Positions 10,643-22,784 are shown, counted from the first letter of the stretch. The stretch: 64,000 nucleotides of DNA from Beaufortia kweichowensis (GCA_019155185.1 CM032804.1:5118492-5182491), one strand, 5' to 3'. Numbers and translations are program-made. The notes: generated by a model not told the origin, from the sequence alone.

Positions 10643-12639
10643 GAACGTTAAAGGTACATGTCTTCTTCAAATTAATTACTCTAATCTTTCATGTCTTTCA
10701 TGAAATTGTTGAGAAATTGTTTTCTGCTTATATCTTCCCAAAACCCTAATCCAGCAGAGAAGAAGTGGGTTTGGTAAATGGATGGATTTTTTTATATGGA
10801 TAATTTAATATGTATTGTCATGCATTTGTATATTGGATAAACCAGGGCAATATTAATAGTACTTTATTTTTTAATTTCTTTTATATTAATTATATTATAA
10901 ATAATGATTACATGACACTTCTGCTTTTAAATATTATACTGCTGCTGCTAAGTTACATAATTTCAGTTTTTGGAAAGTTAAGTGGTTTAGGAAAGAAGCA
11001 CCTTATCATTCAAACTCATTTGGCAAAATCACCTGGGGTTTTCACCTATTTTCTGTCTTTTCTGACTTCACATATAGGAAAGCATGTAAGTGTTAATCAA
11101 TTTCTGTAAGTAAGTGTTCACTGTTCAAACACATGAATATGCTGGTAGGCCAAAAAAGGTTAAATAAATTGATATATACATACTCTTATAATATTATTAC
11201 ACACTTATTGCCATAATAGAAATGGATACAATGGATGTCTCCAGTGACTTATGTCTTCACTGCCCTATTGATCATCACAATCATCATCATCATGTTAAGT
11301 TGAGTGATCCAGCTGCAAACCAACAGGATTTTCCAGGTTTCCTCCTTTTTCAAAGTCACTTGTTTGATTTACTTTTGACCCTACTTCCATTTCCATTAAC
11401 CCCAGCAGCGAAAGTACAGAATGACTCAGAATTCACTGCCACATATCATGCACAACTAAGCTTTTATATCCATCCAATTGCACGTCTCTACCTTAATACC
11501 TTATAATACTAAGGTCATATTCTTAATACTGAAATAACCTCCTTAACAATGCATGAGTACAAGTAAGTGCACTGGTCTGACTACTTGCTTTTTCCTCAAA
11601 AAACACCTAAAGGCCACCGGAAAATATAAACAATGCCATGGCATCTAAGTACCCTCTTATTTATTTCTACCCATGCTGTTTTCCAGGAATGCCATTGCAA
11701 GAAATAATGTTCTTCACTTTCAAGTGGCTTTAGTTTATGTCATATCTATCAGTGACGTCAAAGAATATAAATTGTATTTGGCTAATGCTCAAGGCGGTGA
11801 TCACTTGACTTGCTTTGATCTATTAGCTGTGGCACATCAACCTATGTGCACAAATTCTCCTAAGATGCCCAGAGAGCACATCAGGGAGGGATGCTGTAGG
11901 ATAGAGGTAAGTAAAGATCAGGATGTGGTCATGTGACCCTAAGATGTCCTCATCACTTAGGAAGCAGAGTTGACCTGGATCTCCAACCTGAGTCATCAAG
12001 ATGTAAAGTAAATCATCTCAAATGATGACTCTATTATTAAAAGTGCTATTACCTCAAAACAAAAAATCAGATCTGGGAAAGTTCTGTACGTCACATTACG
12101 TCATTTTGGAAACTTCCAAAATGACGTAATATGCCAAAAAGACTACATATAAAATGCATTTCGACATGTTCTTTACCTTAAACAGGATATCAGCAGTTCT
12201 GAAAGACCTGACATCAGCATAACAAAAACAGCATTTCTATGTTACCCCCTCTGCTAAAGGGTGAAAGAAATGTCTTGAGATGAAGAAATGACAGATTTGT
12301 GATGGTATATTTTGATGGATTGACTTGCATATTAACCCTCTGTCTGAATGCATATTGCCTCAGCTTTGATAGTGTGTCATTAAAAACTCTCTGCTGCATG
12401 TATACATCTGCAAACATTTCCCTGGGTTATTTCCCTGGAAGATGCCAGCTGGCCTTTCCAAAAAACCCTCAAGCATGTGAACCAAGGTCAACTAACAGCA
12501 CAAACTAGGGCAGACTGATGTTGAAAACATCCACAAATATCGCTGGAAATCATTCATTATTCCACCCCTTTCTTTCTTGTATAAATTATATATGCTTTGG
12601 ATACATATATATGTGTATACATACATACAGTATATGGGA
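10643..12639. other. intergenic region, nothing coding seen
   Basis: No gene recognised. Frames of up to 99 codons show low-complexity or random composition and have no partner exons. About 12081-12130 there are short inverted copies (acgtcattttggaa and ttccaaaatgacgt), which form a small perfect palindrome. Confidence 0.45.
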
Positions 12640-12685
12640 CTCTGTAAAATCCAGGTTAAAGTCTCATAATCTGATTATGAGATGA
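12640..12685 (+). repeat. dispersed repeat, copy 2 (partial)
   Basis: It matches the start of the repeat at 9125 (ctctgtaaaatccaggttaa and onward, then a taatctgattatgaga segment). It is truncated and diverged. Confidence 0.45.
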
Positions 12686-12879
12686 CAAACATAGGTAATA
12701 ATCAATTATGCAGCAGATTTTAAAATACAGTACTAGTTTTTTTTTTTTATTAACCGCTGTTTCAGAAAGCAAACTTACAAGACATGACATTTACATAAAA
12801 TAAAGAAATAACAAACAAAATATACATATAATACACAATAAAAAATAAGCACAATACAGGAAATGGAGTAGAGAGTTGT

Positions 12880-13275
12880 ATAGTAGTATATGATGTGTCT
12901 AGTCCAGAGAAGTGCCGTGGTGCAGGTGGTTATATGAGGCATATTTGTTAAATGTTCAGAAGTCTAATGATCTGTGGGAAGAAACTTTCAGTCTTTCAGC
13001 CAGCTGGTGCAGGACCAAGTGCTGTGGTACTGTTTGCCTGATGGTAGCAGAAAAAGCAGCCAATGGCTAGAGTCATTGATGATCCTTTAAACTTCACTCA
13101 CATACACCATCTGGTGTAGATGTTCTCGAGGGAGGGACACTCACCTCCAACAAAGTAACGGGCTGTCCGGAAGTCTCTCTGCAGAGCTTTATGGATGAGA
13201 ACGGGTTTTTTTGTATCAGGTAGTAAGGCAGTAAATCAGGATGCTCTCCACAGAGCAGGTCTATAATTGCTCTAA
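12880..13275 (+). repeat. degraded interspersed retroelement-like fragment
   Basis: The text (gaagtctaatgatctgtggg, then cctgatggtagcag, ggtgtagatgttctcgaggg, ctctgcagagctt and ggatgctctccacag) is a diverged copy of a widespread teleost repeat that I recognise from many fish genomes. I cannot give the family name with certainty. No intact protein frame remains. Confidence 0.5.
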
Positions 13276-14153
13276 ACAAACCAAAAACAATTTGCATTTT
13301 CAGATGTGATTGCATTTCTATTGAAAACCCGTTTTTCTCAGAGTTGAGAAAACAATGCGTTTTAGGTTTTTTAACGTGAATGACTTGCATTGTAATTGCA
13401 TTAGTTTATTCTGCTAGGCAGATTTCAATTAATTTCCAATTCAAGTGTCTAGTAGCAATCTGTATTTTGTCTTTGTTCAATATCCTGTTTTATTTGAAAC
13501 TATGTCAGCTAAAAGAAGTAAAATAGATTTAAAATGTTGTCATGTTGAATAAATCTACAGCACTGAGCAACGAACTTGAAAGCAAAAAACTTACTGAAAA
13601 CTACGAAACTTGTCTCTTGCACTAAAACTAAAGCATTTGTGACATTGACCTTTAGAGCTGAGTCTAATTCAATAAAAGGGCATCGCATTGGTTGACACCA
13701 CTGATTTCATTGTGACAGAAAAAAGAACCCTGATTGACCTGAATGTTTTCCCCTTAGTCCATGCGACCTATTGGCAGACGATTTTCATTAGCATTTCTCA
13801 TTAAAGTTCTGTTCAAAATGATCAGTGTGACATGCACCACTGGAAGGGAAAGAAAAACACTGACTTCAGGAGTGTGTCTAGATTCATTAAAGAATTCTTA
13901 CCAAGATCTCTGTAGTGCAAATGAAAAATGTGAAAGGCAGGGAATCAATTGGCAGTTCTGGTTCAATTAACTCAACACAAAATACCTTGCATATCATTTT
14001 GATCTTTTATTTATTAAATTAACAGGCACAGGGGATGGAAAAATTATGAATATAGAAATATAATTAGTTATTATATATTCAGAACATATATAATTATAAA
14101 TATTATCCATATTATACACATATAATTCAACCAAAAATAAAAAAATTGTCATA

Positions 14154-14215
14154 ATGTATTCAAAACCTGTATGAAAGAAGATATTTTGAAGAATGTTGGT
14201 AACTGGGTGGTTGAC
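14154..14215 (+). repeat. MITE remnant (half of a palindromic family)
   Basis: Contains acctgtatgaaagaagatat followed by tttgaagaatgttggtaac, the inner text of the cyprinid palindromic element that begins agggatagttcac. Only one arm is visible. Confidence 0.5.
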
Positions 14216-15356
14216 AAAAGTCATATGGTGTGGCACACAAAAAATGTAGAAAAAAAACAGTAAGATAAATCCTTCTCATACTATTTGTAACTCCAGCAAA
14301 GAAGATAAATCTCTCATGCTATTTGTATATTTTACATTTTTTCTACATTTTTGCTCCCCATTGCCTGGACACAAAATATTTCTCAAAATATTTTCTGTTA
14401 TGTTTTACAGAAGCAAGAGTCATAAACAGGTTTTAAATGACATTTGGATAAATTTGTTTAACTATACTTTTAAAGGAGGCAGTTATTGTCTATTTGATAT
14501 CAGCTTGTAAAACAGCATTAACTGGACTGGTCATACTATATGCTTTTTGCCATTTACATTCCCTAATTATTTCATTATCTCACACTTAATTCAATTCACT
14601 TACAATTCAATTACTATTCGGTAAGAAAAAATGTGTTTCACACATTTTGAACAAGTCCCTGAGGGCAAAATGAATAGAGTGAATATTGATTTTTACACAG
14701 TTAAAAAGCCATTTTTAAAGTATAACAGCAGCTGTAATTAATCTTCACAGTATAGCCAGTGTATTAAAACTGTTAAATAGTAAATGTGAATCTGCCAATT
14801 ATTCCAAATAGTGTAATCCAAACATCCAGATAATACTTTACTATACTTTGAATTGTGATTATAAACACATGTTATTAATATTAACAATGACAATAGCAAA
14901 AAATAGTGCTGATTCTTATTACTGTAAATCCTTTTAATACCACTGCAAGGCACTTCAGATATGGTGGGCTTACATTCCCTCATGATACTGGAGAGGACTT
15001 TTTCATTTCCTCCAGAACCACAAACATCAGCAGTATCATCCTACACCTCACATAAAGGAAATGCTGAATCTGTATGAACATCGATTACATTTATGTAGGG
15101 TCACGGACAAACCCTGTGTGGTTTATGCCGCTGTGGAGGGTGATGCAATGAAAAAATAAAATAGTGTATTCCACCTGAGCAATATCTGCAACACACACAC
15201 AAACTAACGGCTTACACTGCTTTGCATCTGCATAACTGGTAAGTATCTAACTTGAGTTATAATAAACCTTTCAAAACATTCTGTAGGTTCAGATTTAGAA
15301 AAGCATGTGACAAATATTTTGATGAGCACAGAATGAAGCCATGTACTTTTGTGCCA

Positions 15357-15446
15357 CCTAGTGGTTGTGAGGACATTTTTCCCCAGAGGTCTTAAACAAA
15401 AAGGGTGCTGTTTTTTTAAGGAGTAATTGCATATTGCAGTTTAATA

Positions 15447-15492
<46 letters not shown>

Positions 15493-15500
15493 TATAGATA

Positions 15501-15576
<76 letters not shown>

Positions 15577-15651
15577 TATATTATAGATTAGAAGGGTCTT
15601 AAACACTTTTGTTTAAGACCTCTGGGGAAAAATGTTCTCACAACCACTAGG
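15357..15651. repeat. long inverted repeat around a (TA)n core
   Basis: Arms 15357-15401 and 15607-15651 are reverse complements over about 45 bases with one mismatch (ggac against gaac). The 205-base loop is largely (TA)n and itself foldable. The outer ends read cctagtggttgtg, like ends of small non-autonomous DNA transposons. It could also be a duplicated and inverted segment made by breakage at the TA array. Confidence 0.8.
15448..15588 (+). repeat. (TA)n microsatellite inside the inverted repeat
   Basis: Two long TA runs separated by a short gatatagatatgatat interruption. It forms the loop of the inverted repeat at 15357-15651. Confidence 0.93.
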
Positions 15652-15660
15652 TTGTGTAGG

Positions 15661-15707
<47 letters not shown>
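15661..15707 (+). repeat. (TA)n microsatellite
   Basis: A second TA run starting ten bases after the right arm of the inverted repeat. The two arrays may share an origin. Confidence 0.93.
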
Positions 15708-15714
<7 letters not shown>

Positions 15715-16056
15715 TTATGTTACTGTTTAACATTCTTTATGGAAAATTACTGAATAACATTGAAAGCCACAAAAATCTGAAAATTGTTTTGCACTTTAAG
15801 TATAAACTATATTATTAACACATATATATTGCTAGTTTTGTGTGGGACAAATTAAGCATTACTATTCAGTTACCATTCTTTTATTCCATAGTACAGTGTA
15901 TTTTATACATTATTTGTCTAACCCAAATGATAACAGACATTATATGACTATACTACATACAGTGTTTGTTACATTTGTTTACACAGCCAGCAAACCTTAA
16001 AAAAAAAATGAAGGCCAGACAACAGTGTTACAGTGTTTTCACCATGCATTTAGCTT

Positions 16057-16062
16057 TTTATT
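16057..16062 (-). terminator. candidate chst12 polyadenylation signal
   Basis: TTTATT on the plus strand gives AATAAA on the minus strand. No other gene lies between it and the chst12 stop at 18389, so it would close a 3' UTR of about 2.3 kb. Alternative hexamers exist nearby and the choice is inferred. Confidence 0.4.
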
Positions 16063-18388
16063 TTGAAACTGAAGCATTAAATAATACCATAATAAATAAA
16101 AGAGTTATGTACATTGCCAAATAAAGTAAACCAAATGACAAGAACACAAGCCAAGACCTGATCTGAATGTAACAAATACTTCCTCAGCACATTTTCCTGA
16201 AAAACATATTTCATGCAAATAAGAAATTGACGTAAAAACACACAAATTCCTATGACATAAAAATACACAAAGTAAAGAAAACAATAATATTGGCATCACG
16301 ACAATCACATAGTAATATAACACCTTTCTTTAGACATTGTGGCACCAGCTGTATACAAAAAGAACAGGGCATTGTTTGGAAATAATCCAACAGCATAGGC
16401 AAAATACTGCACAAATGTTTCTCAACACACACAGAACATTTCTGAAATAAGGAAAACTAAAACCAAAGAGACAAAACTAAACAGCACAGCCATAAGTAAC
16501 AGTATCAATAGTTTACACAATGCAAAACATTGTATGTACTACTACATTTTTTCTTTTTTAAGTTAGGGTTTTAATTGTTTTGACTGCAAGTAATAGACCT
16601 ACTTAGAAAAATACTTTTTGTAAACTTTTTTTTCTAAAGGCACTGCTACCAAATGGGTCCATCAGTGCAGTGACTCCAGAACGGTGGCTTCCCCTGAGGG
16701 CTGACTGAACTGGGGCATCATGTTCCCTCTGGCCCATTACTCCACAATACTCCTGCTACACTTGTGCTTCACAACACGCTTTTCCTACTACAATCTACAA
16801 TCAAACCTACACGCAGCACTTCATCCTCACATCTCTCTCTCTTTGACCTAAAGACCGCTTTTAAACATCTAAACAAATGTGTAAAGTGCAACACAAAACC
16901 ATGATGAAAAAGAAAACAAATCCCTTATTGGCAAAGAAAAAACATTTCCTCTGATACTGACACTTGTGCTTCAGATGAACTAAATTAGTAATAAATACCC
17001 TGTGTCTGCAATTTCACACAATATGCAAACAAGGCCATTATTTTACACTCAAAGCAAACCAGAGCAAAACGAGATCTTTTTGCTACAGTACTCATGAGTG
17101 ATGCATATTCATGAAAAGGACTGCAAGGGACACATGCTATAGCATGCTGCAGATCAGAAGGCTTATCCAGTCCCTGCTACACACTTACAGAAGAATAAAA
17201 ATCATGAAAGGAATAGAACAGAAACAGGCCACATACTGACACCTGACACTCCCGTCCGTCACAAACCCTCTGCTTTAAAGTGAAATCTTCTTTATGTCAC
17301 TTATCCAATTTATCAGCATTACAAATTCATTTTGTGCCACTTTTTGAAAATGTGCTTCGCTGCAAAACATTGGCATTTTTGTGCAGTAAACAACTGAGAA
17401 CCTCTAAAAATCCAAAACATTTAAAAAAAAAACATTGACACACAAAGCACAAGCCTCGTAAATGAAAACTGCTGTATAAGAGCAGAAGAACCCTTTAGGA
17501 TTGAAAGTAAAGTCTGTAAAACTTGGACTTTTTTTCTTAAGGACAAAAGTTCCTTCACTTTTCACATTAAATTGTAAATCATTACAAAAATACTCTATGT
17601 GCACTTAATCAATGTACAATACATTTTTACTTTTCTTTCAGTTTTTGTTTGGTGGGGCATTATTACATTACAAAATATACCAAAAACCGAGGGACAAAAG
17701 TCACTTGCTGGGATTATGATCACCTACATACTCCATAAATGCTGAACAATATTAATGAGGTTTAATTCACAAATGAAATACCTAAAACATCTAAAAATTG
17801 TGCAGGTTTTAAGTAATAAATCATCAAAATGTCTTATTCCAAAATGTCCATGGCATGAGGCCAGCAGAAATACCAGTAACACATTTTTGGAGACTACTGG
17901 TAAATGGACCGGGTAAAGCATAAACTGTGTGCAAAGGAATGTACGTTTGCTACAGTATTAACACTTTAAATGCCCACAGGCTCCACAAAGATCACGGGCC
18001 CTTTCACATGACTCACATCAACATTCTCAATTCACTTCTAAAATCTACAAAGTGACAGAGGAAGAAATAGAGCATTACTATACCACAGTATTACGTTTGG
18101 CACACATCTTTTCAATCCATTCAATTTGTACATCATTGGTAAAATAGTAACACTATCAATCAAATAAATTCATTTTGAAAGTCAAGTCATTTTTTTTTCC
18201 AAAGTCTGAGACTTGACTTTCCATCTCTGTAAAGGGTGTTCACTGAAGCCTTGACGTGAATCATGAGAAAAGGTCTTTATGGATTGCATCACCTATGTTA
18301 GGATTTAACTCTTACAGTCCACTTGCTGTTTTTGTACTGTTAGAAGTTTGTCAGCATTCCACTTAAGGTTTACATCAGGATAAAAACT
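16063..18388 (-). other. chst12: probable chst12 3' UTR
   Basis: The region directly follows the chst12 stop on the minus strand. It contains no coding frame with conserved features, and a usable AATAAA lies at its far end. Several A/T-rich stretches are typical of long 3' UTRs. The extent is inferred. Confidence 0.4.
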
Positions 18389-19699
18389 TTAATCATGTAA
18401 CAGCTTGTCTGGTTTGGAGTACCCAAACAGTTTAAAGTCAGCTTCATAGAGTCTGTACAGCTCGTTTCTAGATTCCAGTGGTATGTTGGCAAACCAGTCC
18501 TGTTCCCAACTACTAACTGTTCGGTTACGATGACTTGAAGGAAACTCAACAACATTGTCAACACGAAGAATCCGTAACAAATGCTCAGCGTCCTCATCCA
18601 AAGTTTCCAGCTTTCCCACAAAATCGTAATTTATCTGGCAGGGATGACACAGACGGTACATTTGTCTCCAGTGCTCGTTGAAAGAGGCATCTTTCTCGGT
18701 TTTCGGATCCAACAGATATCGGATGAAATTTTCAAAAGATGGTCGGATCCCCGATGCAAACGCATCCACAACTGAAGCTGGTGGATTGGAGTAATTGCTG
18801 TATCTTTTAAGCATGACAACAGCAAATCTCCTGTAGAAGTCCTCATTCGGTTGTTCAAATTTGTTGCGGTAGGCTGAGATAAGTCGCACAAAAGGATCTC
18901 TCACAAACAAGAACTTGGTGTATTTCTTAAGTTTGATTTTCATGAGGTGTCGTGAGAATTTTCCGTAACGCTTCCAGAACTTGTTGAAGGTGAAGTGGAG
19001 GCTACTGTTGTGCACCAGCTCCTGAGGAACATCTAGAGGATCTTGGTACGGCACGCCATCTAACAACAGACTCTCGCTCAGTACGATCATAATGCGCTTC
19101 CAGTTCGTGCAAGCCACCTTTGGGACGTAACAGTAAATAATCCCGTGTCTGTCGTCCACAATGAGGTGATCTAATTCTTTATTGGGTATGTCATCAAAAG
19201 TCCTGTTCTTTCCTGGAAAGTCAAGGAAACTTTTGTTACTGCAGAAATCCTGGATCAGCTGCTTTCGATTCTCCTGTCTCTGTTTCAGCTCTGGTGCGAT
19301 TGGCGTCAGATGGATCTTCCACTCTCGTCTGGGAACAAACTTCTCCTCTGACTTCTCCGAGGACTGATTGTGAGTCTCTCCAGGGGACGGTTCTCCTCGC
19401 ACCTGCTCTGTTGGGTCAGCGGTTCCCTCCAAAAACTGGTTGACAAAAGCATCTATGTCTGTCAAAAATGAGCTCTCTTTGTCCTCACCCGCTTTCTTTC
19501 CAGGGTCAGAACGGCTATGCGGAGAGAGGCGGGATGGATGAGGCCCAGAGATTGTTGTGTGCAAGTAAAAATTGGATGCTCCCACATCATCCCAGTATAT
19601 GATTATTAGAAGGATCATAAAGACTGCAACAACAATCATAAAAATGCGTAACAGTCTTGACTTTCCCATTTTGGATGATTTGGGCTGGGAAATTGCCAT
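18389..19699 (-). CDS. chst12: carbohydrate (chondroitin 4) sulfotransferase 12
   Basis: CHST12 (C4ST-2) is a Golgi type II membrane enzyme that moves sulfate from PAPS to the 4-O position of N-acetylgalactosamine in chondroitin and dermatan chains. This is a single uninterrupted coding exon of 436 residues (human 414). A short basic cytoplasmic tail precedes a membrane anchor at about residues 17-36. A variable stem follows to about 120, then the catalytic domain. The 5'-phosphosulfate loop is P-K-V-A-C-T-N-W-K at 193-201 and the 3'-phosphate site is V-R-D-P-F-V-R-L-I-S-A-Y-R-N-K from 267. Both PAPS sites look intact. Several N-X-S/T sequons (for example N155, N165, N231, N303, N392) fit a secretory-pathway protein. 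The start is the first Met before the anchor and matches the family. It lies between the GPCR and eif3b and has a separate 5'-UTR exon about 1.2 kb upstream. The chst12 assignment over chst11 rests on the long stem and its position next to eif3b and grifin. Confidence 0.95.
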   Translation of the reverse strand: MAISQPKSSKMGKSRLLRIFMIVVAVFMILLIIIYWDDVGASNFYLHTTISGPHPSRLSPHSRSDPGKKAGEDKESSFLTDIDAFVNQFLEGTADPTEQVRGEPSPGETHNQSSEKSEEKFVPRREWKIHLTPIAPELKQRQENRKQLIQDFCSNKSFLDFPGKNRTFDDIPNKELDHLIVDDRHGIIYCYVPKVACTNWKRIMIVLSESLLLDGVPYQDPLDVPQELVHNSSLHFTFNKFWKRYGKFSRHLMKIKLKKYTKFLFVRDPFVRLISAYRNKFEQPNEDFYRRFAVVMLKRYSNYSNPPASVVDAFASGIRPSFENFIRYLLDPKTEKDASFNEHWRQMYRLCHPCQINYDFVGKLETLDEDAEHLLRILRVDNVVEFPSSHRNRTVSSWEQDWFANIPLESRNELYRLYEADFKLFGYSKPDKLLHD

Positions 19700-19700
19700 T

Positions 19701-19748
19701 TCACCTTAAGTCTATTACACAGCAGACAACCCAAGAAGGATGCATCAT
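19701..19748 (-). promoter_or_regulatory. uORF ending one base before the chst12 start codon
   Basis: In the chst12 leader, 3 bases into exon 2, two consecutive ATGs open a 15-codon frame (MMHPSWVVCCVIDLR). Its TGA at 19703-19701 is one base upstream of the main ATG. The frame differs from the coding frame. Such an arrangement can lower initiation at the main start or feed it by short-range reinitiation. Confidence 0.55.
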
Positions 19749-19750
19749 AT

Positions 19751-19762
19751 CCTGAATTACAA
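19751..19762 (-). other. splice acceptor of chst12 exon 2
   Basis: On the minus strand a pyrimidine-rich tract ending ttcttgtaattcag precedes the exon starting GATATGATG at 19751. This places an intron inside the 5' UTR, joined to the donor at 20966. Confidence 0.6.
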
Positions 19763-20966
19763 GAAAAACAAATCAGAAAGAAGTAGTCAAGATTGTGTCT
19801 AAAACATGTAATACAATAATCCGGGTAGCATTACGCAAGAGAGACGTTACACAGTATGTTGACTTTAATTACATGTATTCACACAGTATAACCTTTCATA
19901 ACTGTGAAAAGCATTTCAAGTCAAACATCTGAAGTCACAGACTGTTGAGAGCAAGCCAAATTTAGATCCAAAACTGTGCATGCATTGACAACTGTTATGG
20001 TATAGAGGTGCTACTATTTTAACCATTTTGGGTGCTACTAGAACACACTTTGAAGCAAATGAAAGGCAATGTAGTTAGCCCTCTATTCAGATATAAATTA
20101 CTAGACGGGGTTTCATTAATATTCCTTCCAATTCCTTAAGATTTCCAGGTTTCCATGACAGTGGGGACCTTGTAGTTTATAAATCAAACTGTGTTTATAA
20201 TGGCTGAGGGAGTTCGAGTTCAAAGGAACGCATACAGGCACATAAAATCATTGAGAAAACAACCATTTATGTTTTTTTAAACAGACTTGTAAAATAATTT
20301 GGGAAAGAAATGGCAAGTGCTCAAAGATACTTTGATTGTAACATTTATAAAAACACACATATTTAGGCTCCTTGACTAATATTTGACAGAAATGCAACAT
20401 ATGCGTAGTAGCGTGACGTAAAAAAAAGAAACACTCAAAACTGACACAAATGTTTACCTACGTACTATACGCGTTAATGTTTCGCTTTTTGTTGAAAATT
20501 AGGTCAATTATGAGCCCGCAAAATGCAGGAGTACACGATAAAGCTCACATTCACTATGCATATATTCTACTTCATCACATGCAAAGGCGAGTCCTCGCAT
20601 TCATCCGGACACAATGTAGCTCTTTGACACCATCTCTGACTGTGAGAGGAAGCTGCAAACATTCGAGCTTATCTGCCAAACCTCACCATGAACCAGTAAC
20701 ATACAGATAACCGTGCAGCTCATTTCCTTTAGGCTGGATAACAGCGTAACGATCACTTTTTCCACTGATAATACAAAGACACACATACAGATCTTGAGCA
20801 AGTGCAAAGACGTTCCAACAGCACTTTTTAAAGGGAGTCATGTAGCTACTCGTGACTTCAATCCGCTAGCTCTGTTTTAATTCCAGCACACGCAAATACT
20901 ACTGAGCGATAACGATCGAAATAAAGGAGAAATGTGTTTAAAACGTGGCTGTAGGGCTGTTCTCAC

Positions 20967-21060
20967 CTCATTTCACGTCTGTGATTTTCTCCATGCAGGC
21001 AGACGGCGTCAGCTGTGGAGGGATGTGTGCGGTGGGCGCGCGGGGTGTTGACACAGCAGC
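20967..21060 (-). other. chst12: chst12 5'-UTR exon 1 and promoter
   Basis: On the minus strand a GC-rich, CpG-containing stretch (GCGCGC and related runs about 21030-21100) leads to GAAATGAG followed by GTGAGA at 20966, a strong donor. With the acceptor at 19751 it makes a 1.2 kb leader intron, a common layout for genes of this family with a single coding exon. The transcription start is not resolvable, so the upper limit is approximate. Confidence 0.45.
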
Positions 21061-21189
21061 GCTTCAGCGCTTCACAAAGAAATCTCGCGAGATTCTGAGC
21101 GCACGCAACGTTCACGTTTCTTGTTCATCATTTCCCTAAAAAGTCATGTTGATCAGAATATACCTTAAAGTAGTTTTTTGTTTAATTTT

Positions 21190-21890
21190 TGTAACATTTA
21201 GGATGACGGTTATAGATGTGGCAATCATGAAAACAGCGCTTTACCAGACAGAAAAATGCTTTAAAAACGTTGAGAGACACCTCGCATGGGTATTTTAAGC
21301 ACCAAATATTGACATCTAAGCTGTCAGTATGGTAAAATGGTGTTTTCTATTTATAATTTTTTTTACATGTATTATAGATGTGACAAAAAGGATGCACGTT
21401 TTTGAGAGGGAACATACTTTGAGATTCTGTCAATTAAAACGCACATGGAAACTTTTGGTTAAAAAAACTTTGCCAATTTGTTTCATGGTAAAGTTGACAT
21501 TTCCATGAAATTGCTAATTTCGTGTTAAAATGTAACATAGGCCTATTACAGTCATATTCCCCCTCTATACAACACTTAACTACAGCTGTTGAAAGTACAC
21601 TGAATCTATATGGTATCTTGGTATCAGACTACAAAAAGAAGATCATTAAAGCTTCTTACATTTCATACTAAGGAGAACCAATATTGATTTGTGTGAATAA
21701 CAGCAGCAAATCTATGCAAATGTAAACCATACCATGAAAAACTACCAAAAGGTTGTTGAACATGTTGAACACATGTATTTTAATTTACAGAAATCCTACA
21801 AAGTATGTTGCCCTGTCAGAAATGTGCATCCTTCTTCATCACATCTTTTGCACATGTATATTTCTCCTCATATATATATATATATATACA
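21190..21890. repeat. large palindromic interspersed element
   Basis: The left half is an inverted copy of the right half. For example, acgtttttgagagggaacat at about 21398 corresponds in reverse to the segment at about 21805, and tttcatggtaaagttgacat at about 21480 corresponds in reverse to about 21715-21740. A further copy of the right half lies at about 55110-55470. Behaviour and size fit a non-autonomous DNA transposon with very long inverted repeats. Confidence 0.6.
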
Positions 21891-22220
21891 CACACACACG
21901 ATTTAACTGATGTCTCTGGATTATTGATTGGTCAGTCCGGACATTCAAAGGTATTTTGTCATTCTCTGACAAGATAGAACTTGATTTTACACAGCATCTG
22001 CTTGTTCTAAATAAACTTTCACCTATGAACAAAGTGCAGATATGGACAACTAAAATATTTCATTGATTTATAATCTTAAACCTCCAGAAAACTCTTTGAA
22101 ATTTTCCAAAAGCTTCTTCATCCATTTTCCACTGGTATTGTTACTGTACAAAAATGTCTTATAAAAACAGCCAGCTTATATCATCACGCACTTTTACACA
22201 GAGAAAAAAACAGCACAGGA

Positions 22221-22242
22221 TTTATTTCAGGTAAACTTTATT
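22221..22242 (-). terminator. eif3b polyadenylation signals (two)
   Basis: TTTATT occurs on the plus strand at 22221-22226 and 22237-22242, giving two AATAAA hexamers on the minus strand about 550 bases after the eif3b stop. Two close hexamers suggest alternative cleavage sites. Confidence 0.6.
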
Positions 22243-22784
22243 CCTTTGTTGTGCATTTAATGTCAGGTAATCTGAATGGAGGAGGATATAGCCAACTGTA
22301 GTGCCATTTTCGCACATTAGAGTACAAGTTCGCCTTTCGGAAAATCTTGAAAAACAAAAAGCTTTTATTCAGTGTGATGATGTAAAAGAAGTTTTTGGCA
22401 TTTGGTGCCATGTTAACACTCTTTTGATGAGGTAGATCTACCAAAGGCAAAAACAAGAACATGTTTCAACAGATCTGCCAAGCTCAGATCTGAACCGCAA
22501 CGTTGGCAGGGCAGGTTGTCCCAGAGGTGGATGATATTTTTTATGAAAGAAGCAGTCCACAGTGGCACAAAATTCTCCTTCAGCAGCAACCAGAATTAAA
22601 AGGCACTTGACTGATGATAAACAAGGAATACTCTTATAGGGGAATTTTCTTCAATGCAAGTCCACACTCCTCCACTAAAAAAGACGGATACTGTGAACAA
22701 GAGAACAATTTAATTATGACTGTGTCAAGACTTTATATAGGCCATATTAAAAGACACTGGGCACATGTATACCTGCTGTTGGAA
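22243..22784 (-). other. eif3b: eif3b 3' UTR, probably with a small intron
   Basis: Eleven bases after the stop codon the minus strand reads CAACAGCAG followed by GTATAC, a good donor (exon end 22773). A pyrimidine-rich acceptor (gtcttttttag) ends just before 22674. Removing the 98-base intron leaves a final untranslated exon of about 460 bases ending at the polyadenylation signals. Confidence 0.45.

Noticed and set aside
12081..12130. Short palindrome acgtcattttggaa / ttccaaaatgacgt as a regulatory site
   Set aside because: It contains CRE-like halves, but lies far from any gene start and could be chance or a small repeat.
15358..15606. 82-codon minus-strand open frame
   Set aside because: Again (TA)n sequence, with inverted-repeat arms at both ends.
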